Shown piece after piece: positions 34,398-43,216 of a stretch of DNA of 48,284 nucleotides (the stretch's first letter is position 1; each line of letters begins with the position of its first letter). Both the position numbers and the translations under genes were made by a program. The notes beneath the pieces are model-generated. The model did no database searches. It saw only the letters and a program-made list of their open reading frames with translations, and was not told where the DNA came from. Source of the stretch: Sphingomonadales bacterium Ga0077531 (GTDB lineage Bacteria > Pseudomonadota > Alphaproteobacteria > Sphingomonadales > Sphingomonadaceae); NCBI GenBank assembly GCA_001464915.1, contig LNED01000032.1, positions 1 through 48,284 on the forward strand, read 5' to 3'.

Positions 34398-34922
34398 ATG
34401 AACACCAAGCTTGCCACGATCCTGCTGCTGGCGTCGGCTACCGGCCTCGCCGCCTGCGCCAAGAAGGCACCTGAACAGCTGCCTCCGCCGCCTGAAACCA
34501 ACACCGGCGGGAACACCATGCAGCCAGTCACGACAACCCAGCCCACGGGCGCTCAGGTCGGCACACAGCAGCATTTTGCCGGTGCGGTCGGTTCGTCGAC
34601 CACGATCTATTTCGACACCGATCGCTACAACGTCGATTCGCAGGATGCCGCCGCCTTGCAGGCACAGGCGCAATATTTCGCGCGCTATCCGCAGATCACC
34701 TTCACCGTCGAAGGGCACGCCGATGAACGCGGCACGCGCGAATACAACCTCGCGCTGGGAGAGCGGCGTGCGACGGCGGCGAAGAACTACCTGGTCAGCC
34801 TCGGTGTGGATGCCAACCGCATTGCGGTGGTGAGCCACGGCAAGGAACGTCCGGTCGCGCTCGGCTCGGACGAAGGCTCGTGGGCGCAGAACCGCCGCGC
34901 CGCATCTGTCATTATCAATTGA
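34398..34922 (+). CDS. pal: Peptidoglycan-associated lipoprotein
   Basis: Pal is the outer-membrane lipoprotein that binds peptidoglycan and interacts with TolA and TolB. The 174-residue product has the lipobox LAAC (Cys20), a Pro/Thr/Gln-rich tether (about 21-60), then an OmpA-like domain: IYFDTDRYNVD (about 70-80), TVEGHADERGTREYNLALGERRA in pieces (about 102-124) with the diaminopimelate-binding Asp and Arg. AAAGGAA precedes the ATG. It closes the ybgC-tolQRAB-pal operon. Confidence 0.97.
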   Translation: MNTKLATILLLASATGLAACAKKAPEQLPPPPETNTGGNTMQPVTTTQPTGAQVGTQQHFAGAVGSSTTIYFDTDRYNVDSQDAAALQAQAQYFARYPQITFTVEGHADERGTREYNLALGERRATAAKNYLVSLGVDANRIAVVSHGKERPVALGSDEGSWAQNRRAASVIIN

Positions 34923-35087
34923 TCAGTTGGCGAGCAGGCCGGGCGCGAGTTCGGCCTGCACCGCATAGGGCGTAGCAACGACCGGCGTATCGGCTCCGGA
35001 AAGATCGCGCGCGCTCGTCGCCACGCACAGCCCGGCAAGCGCAAGCACCGAGAACAGGCTGGAGATGGTCAGTTGCGGGCTCATCAT
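34923..35087 (-). CDS. Short exported or membrane-anchored protein (54 aa)
   Basis: A 54-residue frame begins MMSPQLTISSLFSVLALAGL, a convincing signal peptide or membrane anchor (hydrophobic core about 9-24), followed by a short polar tail ending APGLLAN. It is tail-to-tail with pal, with its stop just past the pal stop. The ribosome binding site is weak, so the call depends on the signal-like N-terminus and on codon use. No family recognised. Confidence 0.55.
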   Translation of the reverse strand: MMSPQLTISSLFSVLALAGLCVATSARDLSGADTPVVATPYAVQAELAPGLLAN

Positions 35088-35244
35088 GCGGTCTTTCTAG
35101 AATAGCGGCTTTCGCAGTGCAACATTTCAGATTGCAACTGGTTCCCGCATTCTCACCGCTTCCCAAGTGGCGCTACGTCGCCTAGACTAGCGGTCACATG
35201 CAATCGACCAACACCATTTGCCTCTGCCCGCAGAGCCTGCGCGC

Positions 35245-35778
35245 ATGAGCCGCGCCAAACGTAACCTCGACTGGGGGTTTCCGCGCTGGCGGGCCTATGG
35301 TTCCTCTCAGGAAGCCACGCAGGTGCGCATCTGCGACCGGCATGGCTGCCATGAACCGGGCAATTGCCCTGCACCCAAAGCCCCTAACAGCCGCGACCGG
35401 TGGTATTTTTGCCAGAAGCACGCGGCGGAATACAATTCCAAGTGGGATTATTTCGAAGGCCTCGACCAGGCCGAGAAGGACGAACGCGCCCGTGCCGAAG
35501 GGCAGGAAAACGCAGGTTACGCCGAATCGGCGCATTACGGCTGGGCAAGTTCGGGGGATGGTTCGCGGTCGTCCGACGAAATGCGCGCGCTCGAAGTGCT
35601 CGGGCTTGAAGCAGACGCGGATTTCGACGCGGCCAAGAAAGCCTACCGCAACCGCGCCAAGGAAGTGCACCCTGACGTGAAGCCCGGCGATGCCGAAGCG
35701 GCCAAGCAGTTTCAGGCGATACAAGTCGCCTACGAAGTGCTGCGCGCCGCCGAGGAACGGCGCGAGTGGCGCGGCTGA
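35245..35778 (+). CDS. J-domain protein with C-terminal DnaJ domain
   Basis: The 177-residue protein has an N-terminal region with two Cys/His pairs (ICDRHGCHEPGNCP about 34-47, YFCQKHAAEYNS about 60-71), a possible metal site, then a linker. The J domain lies at about 120-177. The essential HPD is in KEVHPDVKPGD (about 147-157), so it should stimulate a DnaK-type ATPase. The J domain at the C-terminus and the cysteine-containing front part resemble a small alphaproteobacterial group of unknown client. I use ATG 35245; the frame from 35218 lacks support. Confidence 0.88.
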   Translation: MSRAKRNLDWGFPRWRAYGSSQEATQVRICDRHGCHEPGNCPAPKAPNSRDRWYFCQKHAAEYNSKWDYFEGLDQAEKDERARAEGQENAGYAESAHYGWASSGDGSRSSDEMRALEVLGLEADADFDAAKKAYRNRAKEVHPDVKPGDAEAAKQFQAIQVAYEVLRAAEERREWRG

Positions 35779-35794
35779 CCGCTTAGGCAGGCAT

Positions 35795-36631
35795 CTAGTC
35801 GGATTGGGGGCCGGCAAACCCCTTCCCGCGCGAATCAATCTGCGGGTCAGGGTTGTCGTTCCACCACGCCACGTCGCTCCACGGGCGCACGTCGACCTCA
35901 TGACTCCAACAATTGCGCGGTTGGTGGGCGAGGTGCCAGTAGGTTTCGGCCAGCGCCGCCGGATCGATGATCCCACCGCGGCCCTTCTGCGTCTTGAATG
36001 CCTCGTAACGGTCACCCAGCAACTTGCCGAGCGTATCGGGGGCGTCGACTGCGCCATCGACCACCACATGCGCGACATGGACGCCCTGCGGCGCATACTC
36101 GGCGTTCAGCGTCTGGCACAGCATCCGCCGTCCACCCATCGCGGCGGCATGGCTGTGCTGTCCGGCATTGCCGCGCACCGCTGCGGTGGCGGAAGTGACC
36201 AGCAGTGTGCCGTGAGCGCCGGACTTGGCCCGATCGACCATCGCCGGGAACAGCACATGGGCCAACCGGAACACGCCGTAAGTGCCCAGCCGCCAGCCCA
36301 GCTCGAAAATCCGGTGCGGGGTATCGGGCAGGGCGCGGTTGCCGATCTGCGCGCCGAGATTGTAGAGCGCGGCATGGATTGGGCCGATATCGGCTTCGGT
36401 GCGCGCAACCAGTTCCTCAATTGCGCCGTCTTCGGCCGCGTTGAGCAGGGTGCCGCTTGCCGAACCGCCCGCGGCCTCGATTTCTCCGACCATCCGCGCC
36501 AACCCAGCTTCGTCGCTACGGCGGGCCATGACCGCGTGATACCCCCCGGCAGAAAAGCGCAGCGCGGCATTGCCCCCGATCCCGGCCCCTGCGCCGATTA
36601 CGAGGAATACCGGCTTGCGGCTGTCGGCCAT
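35795..36631 (-). CDS. SDR-fold protein lacking the usual catalytic Tyr/Lys
   Basis: The 278-residue protein has the SDR Rossmann fold: the cofactor loop is VIGAGAGIGGNAA (about 12-24) and the NNAG position reads YNLGAQIG. The Ser of the catalytic set is in LVTSATAAV. The expected YxxxK helix reads HSHAAAMGGRRML, so Tyr and Lys are absent. It may have a different substrate, lost redox activity, or act as a binding protein. I use ATG 36631 after GGGAG; a GTG one codon earlier is possible. It is 27 bp past the DASS gene on the same strand. Confidence 0.82.
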   Translation of the reverse strand: MADSRKPVFLVIGAGAGIGGNAALRFSAGGYHAVMARRSDEAGLARMVGEIEAAGGSASGTLLNAAEDGAIEELVARTEADIGPIHAALYNLGAQIGNRALPDTPHRIFELGWRLGTYGVFRLAHVLFPAMVDRAKSGAHGTLLVTSATAAVRGNAGQHSHAAAMGGRRMLCQTLNAEYAPQGVHVAHVVVDGAVDAPDTLGKLLGDRYEAFKTQKGRGGIIDPAALAETYWHLAHQPRNCWSHEVDVRPWSDVAWWNDNPDPQIDSRGKGFAGPQSD

Positions 36632-36658
36632 CACATCTCTCCCTTTTGCGGCGCAGCG

Positions 36659-38083
36659 TCACACCAGCGCGGCGATGCCCCATACCACACCGACGATCAG
36701 CATAACGCCTGCCACATCAAGCAGCGCGCCCGCCTGCACCATCTTCTCGATCCGGATACGCCCTGTCGCCCACGCGATCGCGTTTGGCCCGGTGCCTGCG
36801 GGCAGCATGAAGCCCCAGCTTGCTGCCAACGCGGCGGGCAGGGCGAGCAGCACCGGATCGGCCCCCAGCGCCACCACCAGCGCGGCAACCACGGGGACGA
36901 TCCCGGTGGCAGTTGCCACATTGCTGGCAAATTCGGTCACCACGATCACGAGCGCCGTCACCGCCAGCGCCACCAGCAATAGCGGCCAATGTTCGAGCGG
37001 TAGCAGCGCCTGCCCGACCCACTCGGCAAGGCCCGAAGCCTGCATCCCGCCCGCCAGCGCCAGTCCGCCGCCGAACATGAAGATGACGCTCCACGGGGCG
37101 CGCTCGGCCTCTTTCCACACCAGCAGTGGCCGTCCCGTGCCATCCGGGAGAAGAAACATGGCGAGCGCCGCGATGACCGCGATGGTGCCGTCGGTCCATG
37201 ATCCTTGGGGAAGCAGCGGCGCGACCAGCGGCTGCGTGACCCAGCCGATAAAGGCGATGAGCACCAGCGGCACCAGCCGCTTTTCCGGCGCGCTCCATGC
37301 GGCGCGGCTGTCAATCGCAGCGCGTGCTGCGGTGAGGTCGAACGGATGCACGCTTACCTGCTGCACCCGCGCGATGATCCATGCGGCGAGTGGTATGCTC
37401 AGCACCACCACCGGCACGCCGTAAAGCGACCATTGCACAAAGGTGATGCGCACGCCTGCAATCTCGTCAAGCAAGCCCACCGCAATCGCATTGGTGGGCG
37501 ATCCGACAATCGTGCCTAACCCACCGATGCTGGCCGCAAAGGCGATCCCCATCGGCAGCGCGCCGAAGATTCCGTCCTGCTGAGGGTTCTCCCCGCCCGC
37601 GTCGATCCCGCCCCCGCCCTCCAGCACCGCGAGCGCCATCGGCATCATGATCAGCGCCGTCGAGGTGTTCGAGATGAACATCGATAGCAGCGCGGCCGAG
37701 ATCATGAAGGCCAGCAGCAACCGCGCAGGGCCGCCTTTGGTGCCGACCGCGCGCAGGATCGCGAGGCTCAAGCGGCGGTGCAACCCGGTCCGCTCAATCG
37801 CCAGCGCGATGAACGCCCCGCCCAGCAGCAGAAACAGGATCGGCGAATAATAGGTGCTGGCGGTTTCCTCGGCAGTGGATACGCCCGAAAGCGGAAGGAC
37901 GACAAATGGCAGCAAGGCAGTGACGGTCAGCGGCACCGCTTCTGTCATCCACCACGCCGCCATCCACAGCACGAGACCTGCGACCAACCACGCTGACGCT
38001 GGCATGTTCGCAGGCGGAGGCAGCAGGGTGGCCAGCGTGAACGCCAATGGGCCGATTACAAGGCCGATCCGGCGTGCATTCAT
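36659..38083 (-). CDS. DASS-family (SLC13-like) anion:sodium symporter
   Basis: This 474-residue inner-membrane transporter has eleven or so hydrophobic segments. Paired substrate/sodium motifs are visible as FISNTSTALIMMPMA (about 131-145) and TEFASNVATATGIVP (about 378-392), each with the SN(T/V) element of the divalent anion:Na+ symporters. It should import dicarboxylates such as succinate or malate, or sulfate in some relatives. The inverted-repeat layout of the family is recognisable. It precedes the atypical SDR gene on the same strand, perhaps as one transcript. Confidence 0.92.
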   Translation of the reverse strand: MNARRIGLVIGPLAFTLATLLPPPANMPASAWLVAGLVLWMAAWWMTEAVPLTVTALLPFVVLPLSGVSTAEETASTYYSPILFLLLGGAFIALAIERTGLHRRLSLAILRAVGTKGGPARLLLAFMISAALLSMFISNTSTALIMMPMALAVLEGGGGIDAGGENPQQDGIFGALPMGIAFAASIGGLGTIVGSPTNAIAVGLLDEIAGVRITFVQWSLYGVPVVVLSIPLAAWIIARVQQVSVHPFDLTAARAAIDSRAAWSAPEKRLVPLVLIAFIGWVTQPLVAPLLPQGSWTDGTIAVIAALAMFLLPDGTGRPLLVWKEAERAPWSVIFMFGGGLALAGGMQASGLAEWVGQALLPLEHWPLLLVALAVTALVIVVTEFASNVATATGIVPVVAALVVALGADPVLLALPAALAASWGFMLPAGTGPNAIAWATGRIRIEKMVQAGALLDVAGVMLIVGVVWGIAALV

Positions 38084-38180
38084 AGCTGGCTCGTCCCCCC
38101 TTGGTGCTTGTGCGGTGGGACTATCAGTGCAGTGCCCCTTGCCGCAAGCCCGGAGCCTGAATGAACAACCCGAATGAACA

Positions 38181-38211
38181 AGGGGCGCAAGCCATTGCTG
38201 GCCGCGCCCCT
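38181..38211 (-). terminator. Hairpin past the infC stop
   Basis: AGGGGCGC (38181-38188) pairs with GCGCCCCT (38204-38211). On the minus strand it is followed by a T-rich stretch (TTGTTCATT). It lies 26 bp past the infC stop and is a plausible terminator. Confidence 0.5.
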
Positions 38212-38237
38212 GATCTGGTCGGTGATATGTCTGGCGC

Positions 38238-38780
38238 TTACTTCGGCGACAGCACCATCAGCATCTGGCGGCCTTCCAATCGCGGGAAAGCTTCAACCTT
38301 GGCGACTTCGGCGACGTCTTCCTGCACCTTTTTCAGCAAATCCATGCCGAGGTGCTGGTGCGCCATTTCACGCCCGCGGAACCGCAGGGTGATCTTCACC
38401 TTGTCGCCGTTTTCGATGAACTTGGTCACGTTGCGCATCTTCACGTCATAATCATGCGTGTCGATGTTCGGGCGCATCTTCACTTCCTTGATGTCCTGGG
38501 TCTTCTGCGTCTTGCGCGCCAGGTTGGCCTTTTTCTGCGCTTCGTAGCGGAATTTGCCGACATCAAGGTACTTGCACACCGGCGGGTCCGCATTGGGGGA
38601 CACTTCGACGAGGTTCAGACCCTTTTCATTGGCCTGCTCAATCGCTTCGCGGGTGAACATAACCCCCAAGTTTTCGCCTTCGTCATCAATGACGCGGACC
38701 TTGGGGACGTTGATCATGTTATCAAACCGAGGGCCGCTTTTTACGGGCGGGGCCATCGAGCGCCGTGGTGGACGTGATAT
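38238..38780 (-). CDS. infC: Translation initiation factor IF-3 (probable AUA start)
   Basis: IF-3 binds the 30S subunit, prevents early 50S joining and checks start codons. N- and C-domains are complete: [20 protein letters not shown] in pieces, then [17 protein letters not shown] and [18 protein letters not shown]. The first ATG (38756) has no ribosome binding site. Eight codons upstream, an ATA (38778-38780) lies eight bases after AGGAG and reads in frame as [11 protein letters not shown], the basic N-terminus common in alphaproteobacterial IF-3. infC is known for rare start codons (AUU in E. coli), which allow autoregulation. I prefer the AUA start, about 180 residues; 38756 is the alternative. 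Confidence 0.93.
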   Translation of the reverse strand: MSRPPRRSMAPPVKSGPRFDNMINVPKVRVIDDEGENLGVMFTREAIEQANEKGLNLVEVSPNADPPVCKYLDVGKFRYEAQKKANLARKTQKTQDIKEVKMRPNIDTHDYDVKMRNVTKFIENGDKVKITLRFRGREMAHQHLGMDLLKKVQEDVAEVAKVEAFPRLEGRQMLMVLSPK

Positions 38781-38864
38781 GGGGTGTTCTCCTGTGGTGG
38801 CTTCGTATCAGCGCGCTCCTTAGTCCGAAACGCGCAGCAACGCTAGGTGGAGTCTTGCGCGGGG

Positions 38865-39335
38865 TTACAGCTGCACGCCCCACGCATATTTGGGGAAGTT
38901 GATAAGGCCGAGGCCGATGAAGCGCGGGAAGACCCACCAAACGAAAGTGAAGAACAATCCGAACAATGCCGCAGCCAGCGGTACAAACACGACCATCATG
39001 ATCGTGAGCTCGATTTTCTTGCCTTTTTCATACCATAGGGCTGGCACCAGCCCGGTGAGGAAAGCAGTCGAGATAAGGCACCCCAAGCCGAACCCGGCGG
39101 GCCAAAGCTGCGACCATGAATATTTGTCGCCAAAGATTTGCCCGGCAATCAGCGCGACCATGCAGTAGAAGATCGGGAGCATGAAAACGGCGCCCCACGT
39201 CCGGAATGGGAGCGGCATGGGCTTTTCTTGATTGGGCCACCGCCACAGGCTCAATCCGGCATGCAAGGCCCAGATCGCATAATGCCAATAGGTCAGTGTG
39301 CCGACGACCCATTGAAGGGGCTCGGGAAGGGTCAC
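38865..39335 (-). CDS. Multi-span membrane protein of unknown function
   Basis: The 156-residue product is mostly hydrophobic: segments at about 10-30, 45-65, 75-98, 109-128 and 130-150 suggest four or five membrane helices, with Trp-rich stretches. No family recognised. The GTG at 39335 overlaps the pdeM stop as GTGA, so the two genes are translationally coupled. Starting at this GTG gives MTLPEPLQWV; a more upstream GTG is possible but would not be coupled. Confidence 0.8.
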   Translation of the reverse strand: MTLPEPLQWVVGTLTYWHYAIWALHAGLSLWRWPNQEKPMPLPFRTWGAVFMLPIFYCMVALIAGQIFGDKYSWSQLWPAGFGLGCLISTAFLTGLVPALWYEKGKKIELTIMMVVFVPLAAALFGLFFTFVWWVFPRFIGLGLINFPKYAWGVQL

Positions 39336-40039
39336 GCCGCCGCCTGCCACAGCGGAAACCGCGCGATCTGGCCGCGAGCAGGCATCAGCGCCTCGATCCG
39401 GCTGGCGGGTTGCAACGCGGCTAGGATTTCCGGCGCGGCCGCGTCCATGCCTCCGGTGAGCGTGCCGAAGGCGGGGAGGATCATCCGCTCACTCCCGCCA
39501 GCACCGCGCGCCAACACTCCACAAGGCCGGGCGATGTGGCGGTTCCTGACTGTCATCCGCATTTTCGGGTGGTAGTGGCCCGAAAGCTCGGGCGCGGTAT
39601 CTCCGGCGCGCGCTTCGTGGCGCAGTTTGATCCCGGCCACCTCCAGCTCGGGCACAATCGTCCCGCCGAAGCCGCGCGGCAATTCCTTGTCATGGTTGCC
39701 GGTGATCCACACCCAATCGAGCGCCCGGGTCAAGGCCTCCAGCATTCCGGTGCAATGCGCGTCCAATCGCAGCGCGCCGGCGTCATCGTGGAAATTGTCC
39801 CCCAACGTGATCACCCGCCGCGCGCCGGTGATTCGCACTGCATCGGCGAGCCGCTCCAGCGTGTCGCGGCTGTCATAGGGCGGCAGCATCTGCCCGGTCT
39901 GGGCATACCAACTGGCTTTTTCCAGATGAAGGTCAGCGACCAGTAACGCCCGCTCCGCCGGCCAATACAGCGCTCGCCCTTGGCCGAGCAGCATTTCGTG
40001 CCCGGCGAACGGGAAGGGGGCGAACATAGCGGGAACCAT
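39332..40039 (-). CDS. pdeM: PdeM-type ligase-associated endonuclease/phosphoesterase
   Basis: This calcineurin-like metallophosphoesterase of about 235 residues belongs to the group linked to DNA-damage response ligase operons. Metal sites are VADLHLEK (about 36-43), LGDNFHDD (about 77-84), GNHDKELP (about 115-122) and SGHYHPK (about 155-161). In many genomes pdeM sits with an ATP-dependent ligase, exonuclease and helicase; none is present here, only a coupled membrane protein gene. ATG 40039 follows AAGGCAGG; an internal ATG at 40027 is an alternative. Confidence 0.88.
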   Translation of the reverse strand: MVPAMFAPFPFAGHEMLLGQGRALYWPAERALLVADLHLEKASWYAQTGQMLPPYDSRDTLERLADAVRITGARRVITLGDNFHDDAGALRLDAHCTGMLEALTRALDWVWITGNHDKELPRGFGGTIVPELEVAGIKLRHEARAGDTAPELSGHYHPKMRMTVRNRHIARPCGVLARGAGGSERMILPAFGTLTGGMDAAAPEILAALQPASRIEALMPARGQIARFPLWQAAA

Positions 40040-40079
40040 ACCTGCCTTTCGCTGGCTTTCTTGCCGCCCGCAACAAAAA

Positions 40080-40195
40080 CCGTTCATGCCGCGCTTGTCG
40101 AAGCGATGCCTTTTTGTCTAACCCGTCCTCTCGTGAGAAGGACAACCGTTGAACCTGCGGTTCAGCTTCGCTTCCGACAAACTCAGGATGAACGG
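40080..40195. repeat. Nested inverted repeats upstream of hemF
   Basis: The arm at 40080-40103 begins CCGTTCAT and ends TTGTCGAAG; the arm at 40171-40195 is its inverted, imperfect copy ending ATGAACGG. Between them are two smaller hairpins, TGAACC/GGTTCA (40150-40164) and GTCC/GGAC (about 40125-40143). The outer CCGTTC/GAACGG ends match the element near 13474-13515. It sits directly before the hemF ribosome binding site. Confidence 0.68.
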
Positions 40196-40200
40196 AATTT

Positions 40201-41055
40201 ATGGATTGGTCTGACAAAACGGCGCAAGCGCGGACGTGGTTTGAAGATTTGCGCGATCAGATTTGCGCCGAATTCGAGGCTATCGAGCGCGAGGCGGGGT
40301 CGGACGCCGCGTTCCAATACACCCCTTGGAACCGCGAAGAGGACGGCAATCCCGATCCCGGCGGCGGGGTGCAAGGGTTGATGAAGGGTAAGGTTTTCGA
40401 AAAGGTCGGGGTCAACGTCTCGACCGTGCGTGGCAGCTTTGCCAAGGAATTTGCAGGCAGCATCAACGGCGCGAGCGCGGAAGACCCCGGCTTTGTCGCA
40501 ACCGGCATAAGCCTTGTGGCGCACATGGCCAATCCGCACGTGCCCGCCGTCCATATGAACACCCGGTTCCTCACCACCACCAAGGCATGGTTTGGCGGCG
40601 GTGCCGATTTGAACCCGCCGATTCCGTATGAGGAAGACACGGCCGAATTCCACGCCGCGATGCAGGCCGCCTGTGATCCGCACAATTCAACCTATTACGA
40701 ACGCTATAAAAAGTGGTCGGACGAATATTTCTACATCCCCCACCGGCAGGTGCATCGCGGGGTGGGCGGGATTTTCTGCGACCATTTGGAATGCCCGGAC
40801 GATGCCGCGTTTGATCGCAACTTCGCCTTCATCCAGGACATCGGCAAGCAGTTCCTCGAAGTGTATCCCGCCATCGTGCGCAAGCGGATGAACGCCGAAT
40901 TCACGCCGGAAGATGAAGCGGTAATGTTCGAATATCGTGGCCGATATGCCGAGTTTAATCTGGTTTACGACCGGGGCACGATCTTCGGCCTCAAGACTGG
41001 CGGCAATATCGACGCAATTTTGATGAGCCTGCCGCCGCGCGCGACGTGGAGTTGA
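40201..41055 (+). CDS. hemF: Oxygen-dependent coproporphyrinogen III oxidase
   Basis: HemF converts coproporphyrinogen III to protoporphyrinogen IX with O2, in haem and chlorophyll synthesis. The 284-residue product has the family signature: NPDPGGGVQGLMKG, VHMNTRFLTTTKAWFGGGADLNP in pieces (about 118-140), HRGVGGIFCDHLE and FNLVYDRGTIFGLKTGG near the end. Length is normal. The O2-dependent form fits an aerobic organism. ATG 40201 comes just after GGAATTT, a weak ribosome binding site, and directly after the inverted repeat. Confidence 0.97.
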   Translation: MDWSDKTAQARTWFEDLRDQICAEFEAIEREAGSDAAFQYTPWNREEDGNPDPGGGVQGLMKGKVFEKVGVNVSTVRGSFAKEFAGSINGASAEDPGFVATGISLVAHMANPHVPAVHMNTRFLTTTKAWFGGGADLNPPIPYEEDTAEFHAAMQAACDPHNSTYYERYKKWSDEYFYIPHRQVHRGVGGIFCDHLECPDDAAFDRNFAFIQDIGKQFLEVYPAIVRKRMNAEFTPEDEAVMFEYRGRYAEFNLVYDRGTIFGLKTGGNIDAILMSLPPRATWS

Positions 41056-41125
41056 TGCGCGGCTGGGGCAGTCTGCGTTTCTTCGCCCTTGCCCCCCCGC
41101 ACCCGCGCGCACATATTCGCTAGCG

Positions 41126-43216
41126 ATGCTGCGCCAATATCAACTCGTTGAGAAGGTCCTCGAATACGACCCCGACGCCGATGAGGCGATGCTCAACCGT
41201 GCCTATGTCTATACCGTGCAGAAACACGGCAGCCAGAAGCGCGCGAGCGGCGATCCCTATTTCTCGCACCCGGTCGAAGTCGCCGGGCTGATGACTGACC
41301 TGAAGCTGGACGTGGCGACCATCATCACTGCGCTGCTGCACGACACGGTCGAAGACACACTCGCCACGATCGAGGATATCGAAGTGCATTTCGGCCCCGA
41401 GGTCGCGCGTCTGGTCGACGGGGTGACCAAGCTTTCCAAGATCGAGGCGATGCCCGAGAACGAACGCGCGGCGGAGAACCTGCGCAAGTTCCTGCTCGCC
41501 ATGTCCGAAGATATCCGCGTGCTGCTAGTCAAGCTGGCCGACCGCTTGCACAATATGCGCACGCTGCATTTCATCAAATCGCCGGAAAAACGCCAGCGGA
41601 TCGCGCGTGAGACGATGGATATCTATGCGCCGCTGGCAGAGCGCGTCGGCATGTATGAATATATGCGTGAGATGCAGGCGCTGGCATTCCAGGAGCTGGA
41701 ACCCGAAGCCTATGCCACCATCACTACCCGGCTTGAATACCTGCGCAATCAGGATGGCGGTCAGGTCGACGCCATCGCGCTGACGGTCAAACAAAGCCTC
41801 GCAGAGGCCGGCCTCAAGGTCGAGGTGTCGGGCCGCGAAAAGCACCCCTATTCTATCTGGCACAAGATGGCCGAACGCCATGTCAGCTTTGATCAGGTGA
41901 CCGACATCATGGCCTTTCGCGTGCTGACCGAAAGCGAGGGGGACTGCTACCGCGCATTGGGCGTGCTGCACACCACCTGGCAGGCGCTGCCGGGGAAGTT
42001 CAAGGATTACATATCCACGCCCAAAACCAACGGCTACCGGTCCTTGCACACCGCGTTGATGTATGAAAATTCGATGCGGGTCGAAGTCCAGATCCGCACC
42101 CGCGACATGCACCGCCGCAACGAATTCGGTCTCGCTGCACACTGGGCCTACAAGCAGGATGGCAAGGCCGATGGACAGGTCGGCTGGCTGCGCGATCTGA
42201 TCGAGATCGTCGATGCCAGCCACGATGCCGAAGAACTGCTCGAACACACGCGCATGGCGATCTATCAGGATCGCATCTTTGCATTTACCCCGAAAGGCGC
42301 GCTGTTTCAGATGCCCAAGGGCGCGACGGCGGTGGATTTCGCCTTTGCCGTCCACACCAATCTGGGGCTGGCGACAGCGGGCGTGAAGATCAATGGTCGC
42401 CACGTTCCGCTGCGCACTCCGCTGGGCAATGGCGACGTGGTCGAGATCATCAAGAACCCCCACGCTGCGCCGCAGCTGTCATGGCTGGGCTTTGTCGTGA
42501 CCGGTAAGGCGCGCGCTGCGATCCGCCGGTCAGTGCGGATGAAGGAGCGGGACGAGGTCGCCGCGATCGGATCAAAACTGTTTGACGAAATCGCCATCCG
42601 GGTGCCCGCGCGCATTGGCAAGAAAGCGATCCGCGCGGCCGTCGAACGGCTCGGCATGGATGAGCCCGATGACCTGATGTACGCCATCGGCGCAGCGAAG
42701 CTGACCGACCGCGAGGTGATGGAAGCGCTCGTCCCCGGTTGCACCGCCGATTTCAAGGAAGACGAACACTGGTCGCAGCGCGAACGCGCGATTTCGATCC
42801 GCGGCCTTACGCCGGGCGTGGCATTCGAACTGGCGACCTGCTGCCATCCGGTGCCGGGCGACCGCATCGTCGGTATCCGCCGCAAGGGCGAAACCGTGCT
42901 GGTCCACGCGATCGACTGCCTGATGCTGGCAAGCGGGGTGGATAGCGACTGGATTGACCTTGCCTGGGGCAATCGTTCGATTGGTGCGGTGGGGCAATTG
43001 TCGGTCACGATCTACGACCGGCTGGGCACGCTGGCGGAAATGGCGGGCATCTTCGCGCAGAACAAGGCGAACGTGACCACATTGGCGCAAAGCCAGATCG
43101 ATCACCCGTTTGTGACCTATGATATCGAGGTCGAGGTGCAGGACGTGGCGCACCTCAACCGCATTCTGTCGGCACTGCGGGCAAGCGACGCGGTCGCGCA
43201 GGCGGAGCGGCAGTAG
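41126..43216 (+). CDS. rsh: Bifunctional (p)ppGpp synthase/hydrolase
   Basis: This 696-residue Rel/Spo homologue makes and breaks the alarmone (p)ppGpp. The HD hydrolase domain at about 25-180 is intact: HPVEVAG (His49) and LLHDTVEDT (His72-Asp73). The synthase domain follows at about 235-350, including DYISTPKTNGYRSLHTALM and VQIRTRDMHRRNEFG. TGS is at about 385-445 (IFAFTPKGALFQMPKGATAVDFA in pieces) and the ACT domain at about 620-690. Alphaproteobacteria typically have this single bifunctional Rsh. It overlaps the VOC gene by one base (TAGTG). Confidence 0.96.
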   Translation: MLRQYQLVEKVLEYDPDADEAMLNRAYVYTVQKHGSQKRASGDPYFSHPVEVAGLMTDLKLDVATIITALLHDTVEDTLATIEDIEVHFGPEVARLVDGVTKLSKIEAMPENERAAENLRKFLLAMSEDIRVLLVKLADRLHNMRTLHFIKSPEKRQRIARETMDIYAPLAERVGMYEYMREMQALAFQELEPEAYATITTRLEYLRNQDGGQVDAIALTVKQSLAEAGLKVEVSGREKHPYSIWHKMAERHVSFDQVTDIMAFRVLTESEGDCYRALGVLHTTWQALPGKFKDYISTPKTNGYRSLHTALMYENSMRVEVQIRTRDMHRRNEFGLAAHWAYKQDGKADGQVGWLRDLIEIVDASHDAEELLEHTRMAIYQDRIFAFTPKGALFQMPKGATAVDFAFAVHTNLGLATAGVKINGRHVPLRTPLGNGDVVEIIKNPHAAPQLSWLGFVVTGKARAAIRRSVRMKERDEVAAIGSKLFDEIAIRVPARIGKKAIRAAVERLGMDEPDDLMYAIGAAKLTDREVMEALVPGCTADFKEDEHWSQRERAISIRGLTPGVAFELATCCHPVPGDRIVGIRRKGETVLVHAIDCLMLASGVDSDWIDLAWGNRSIGAVGQLSVTIYDRLGTLAEMAGIFAQNKANVTTLAQSQIDHPFVTYDIEVEVQDVAHLNRILSALRASDAVAQAERQ

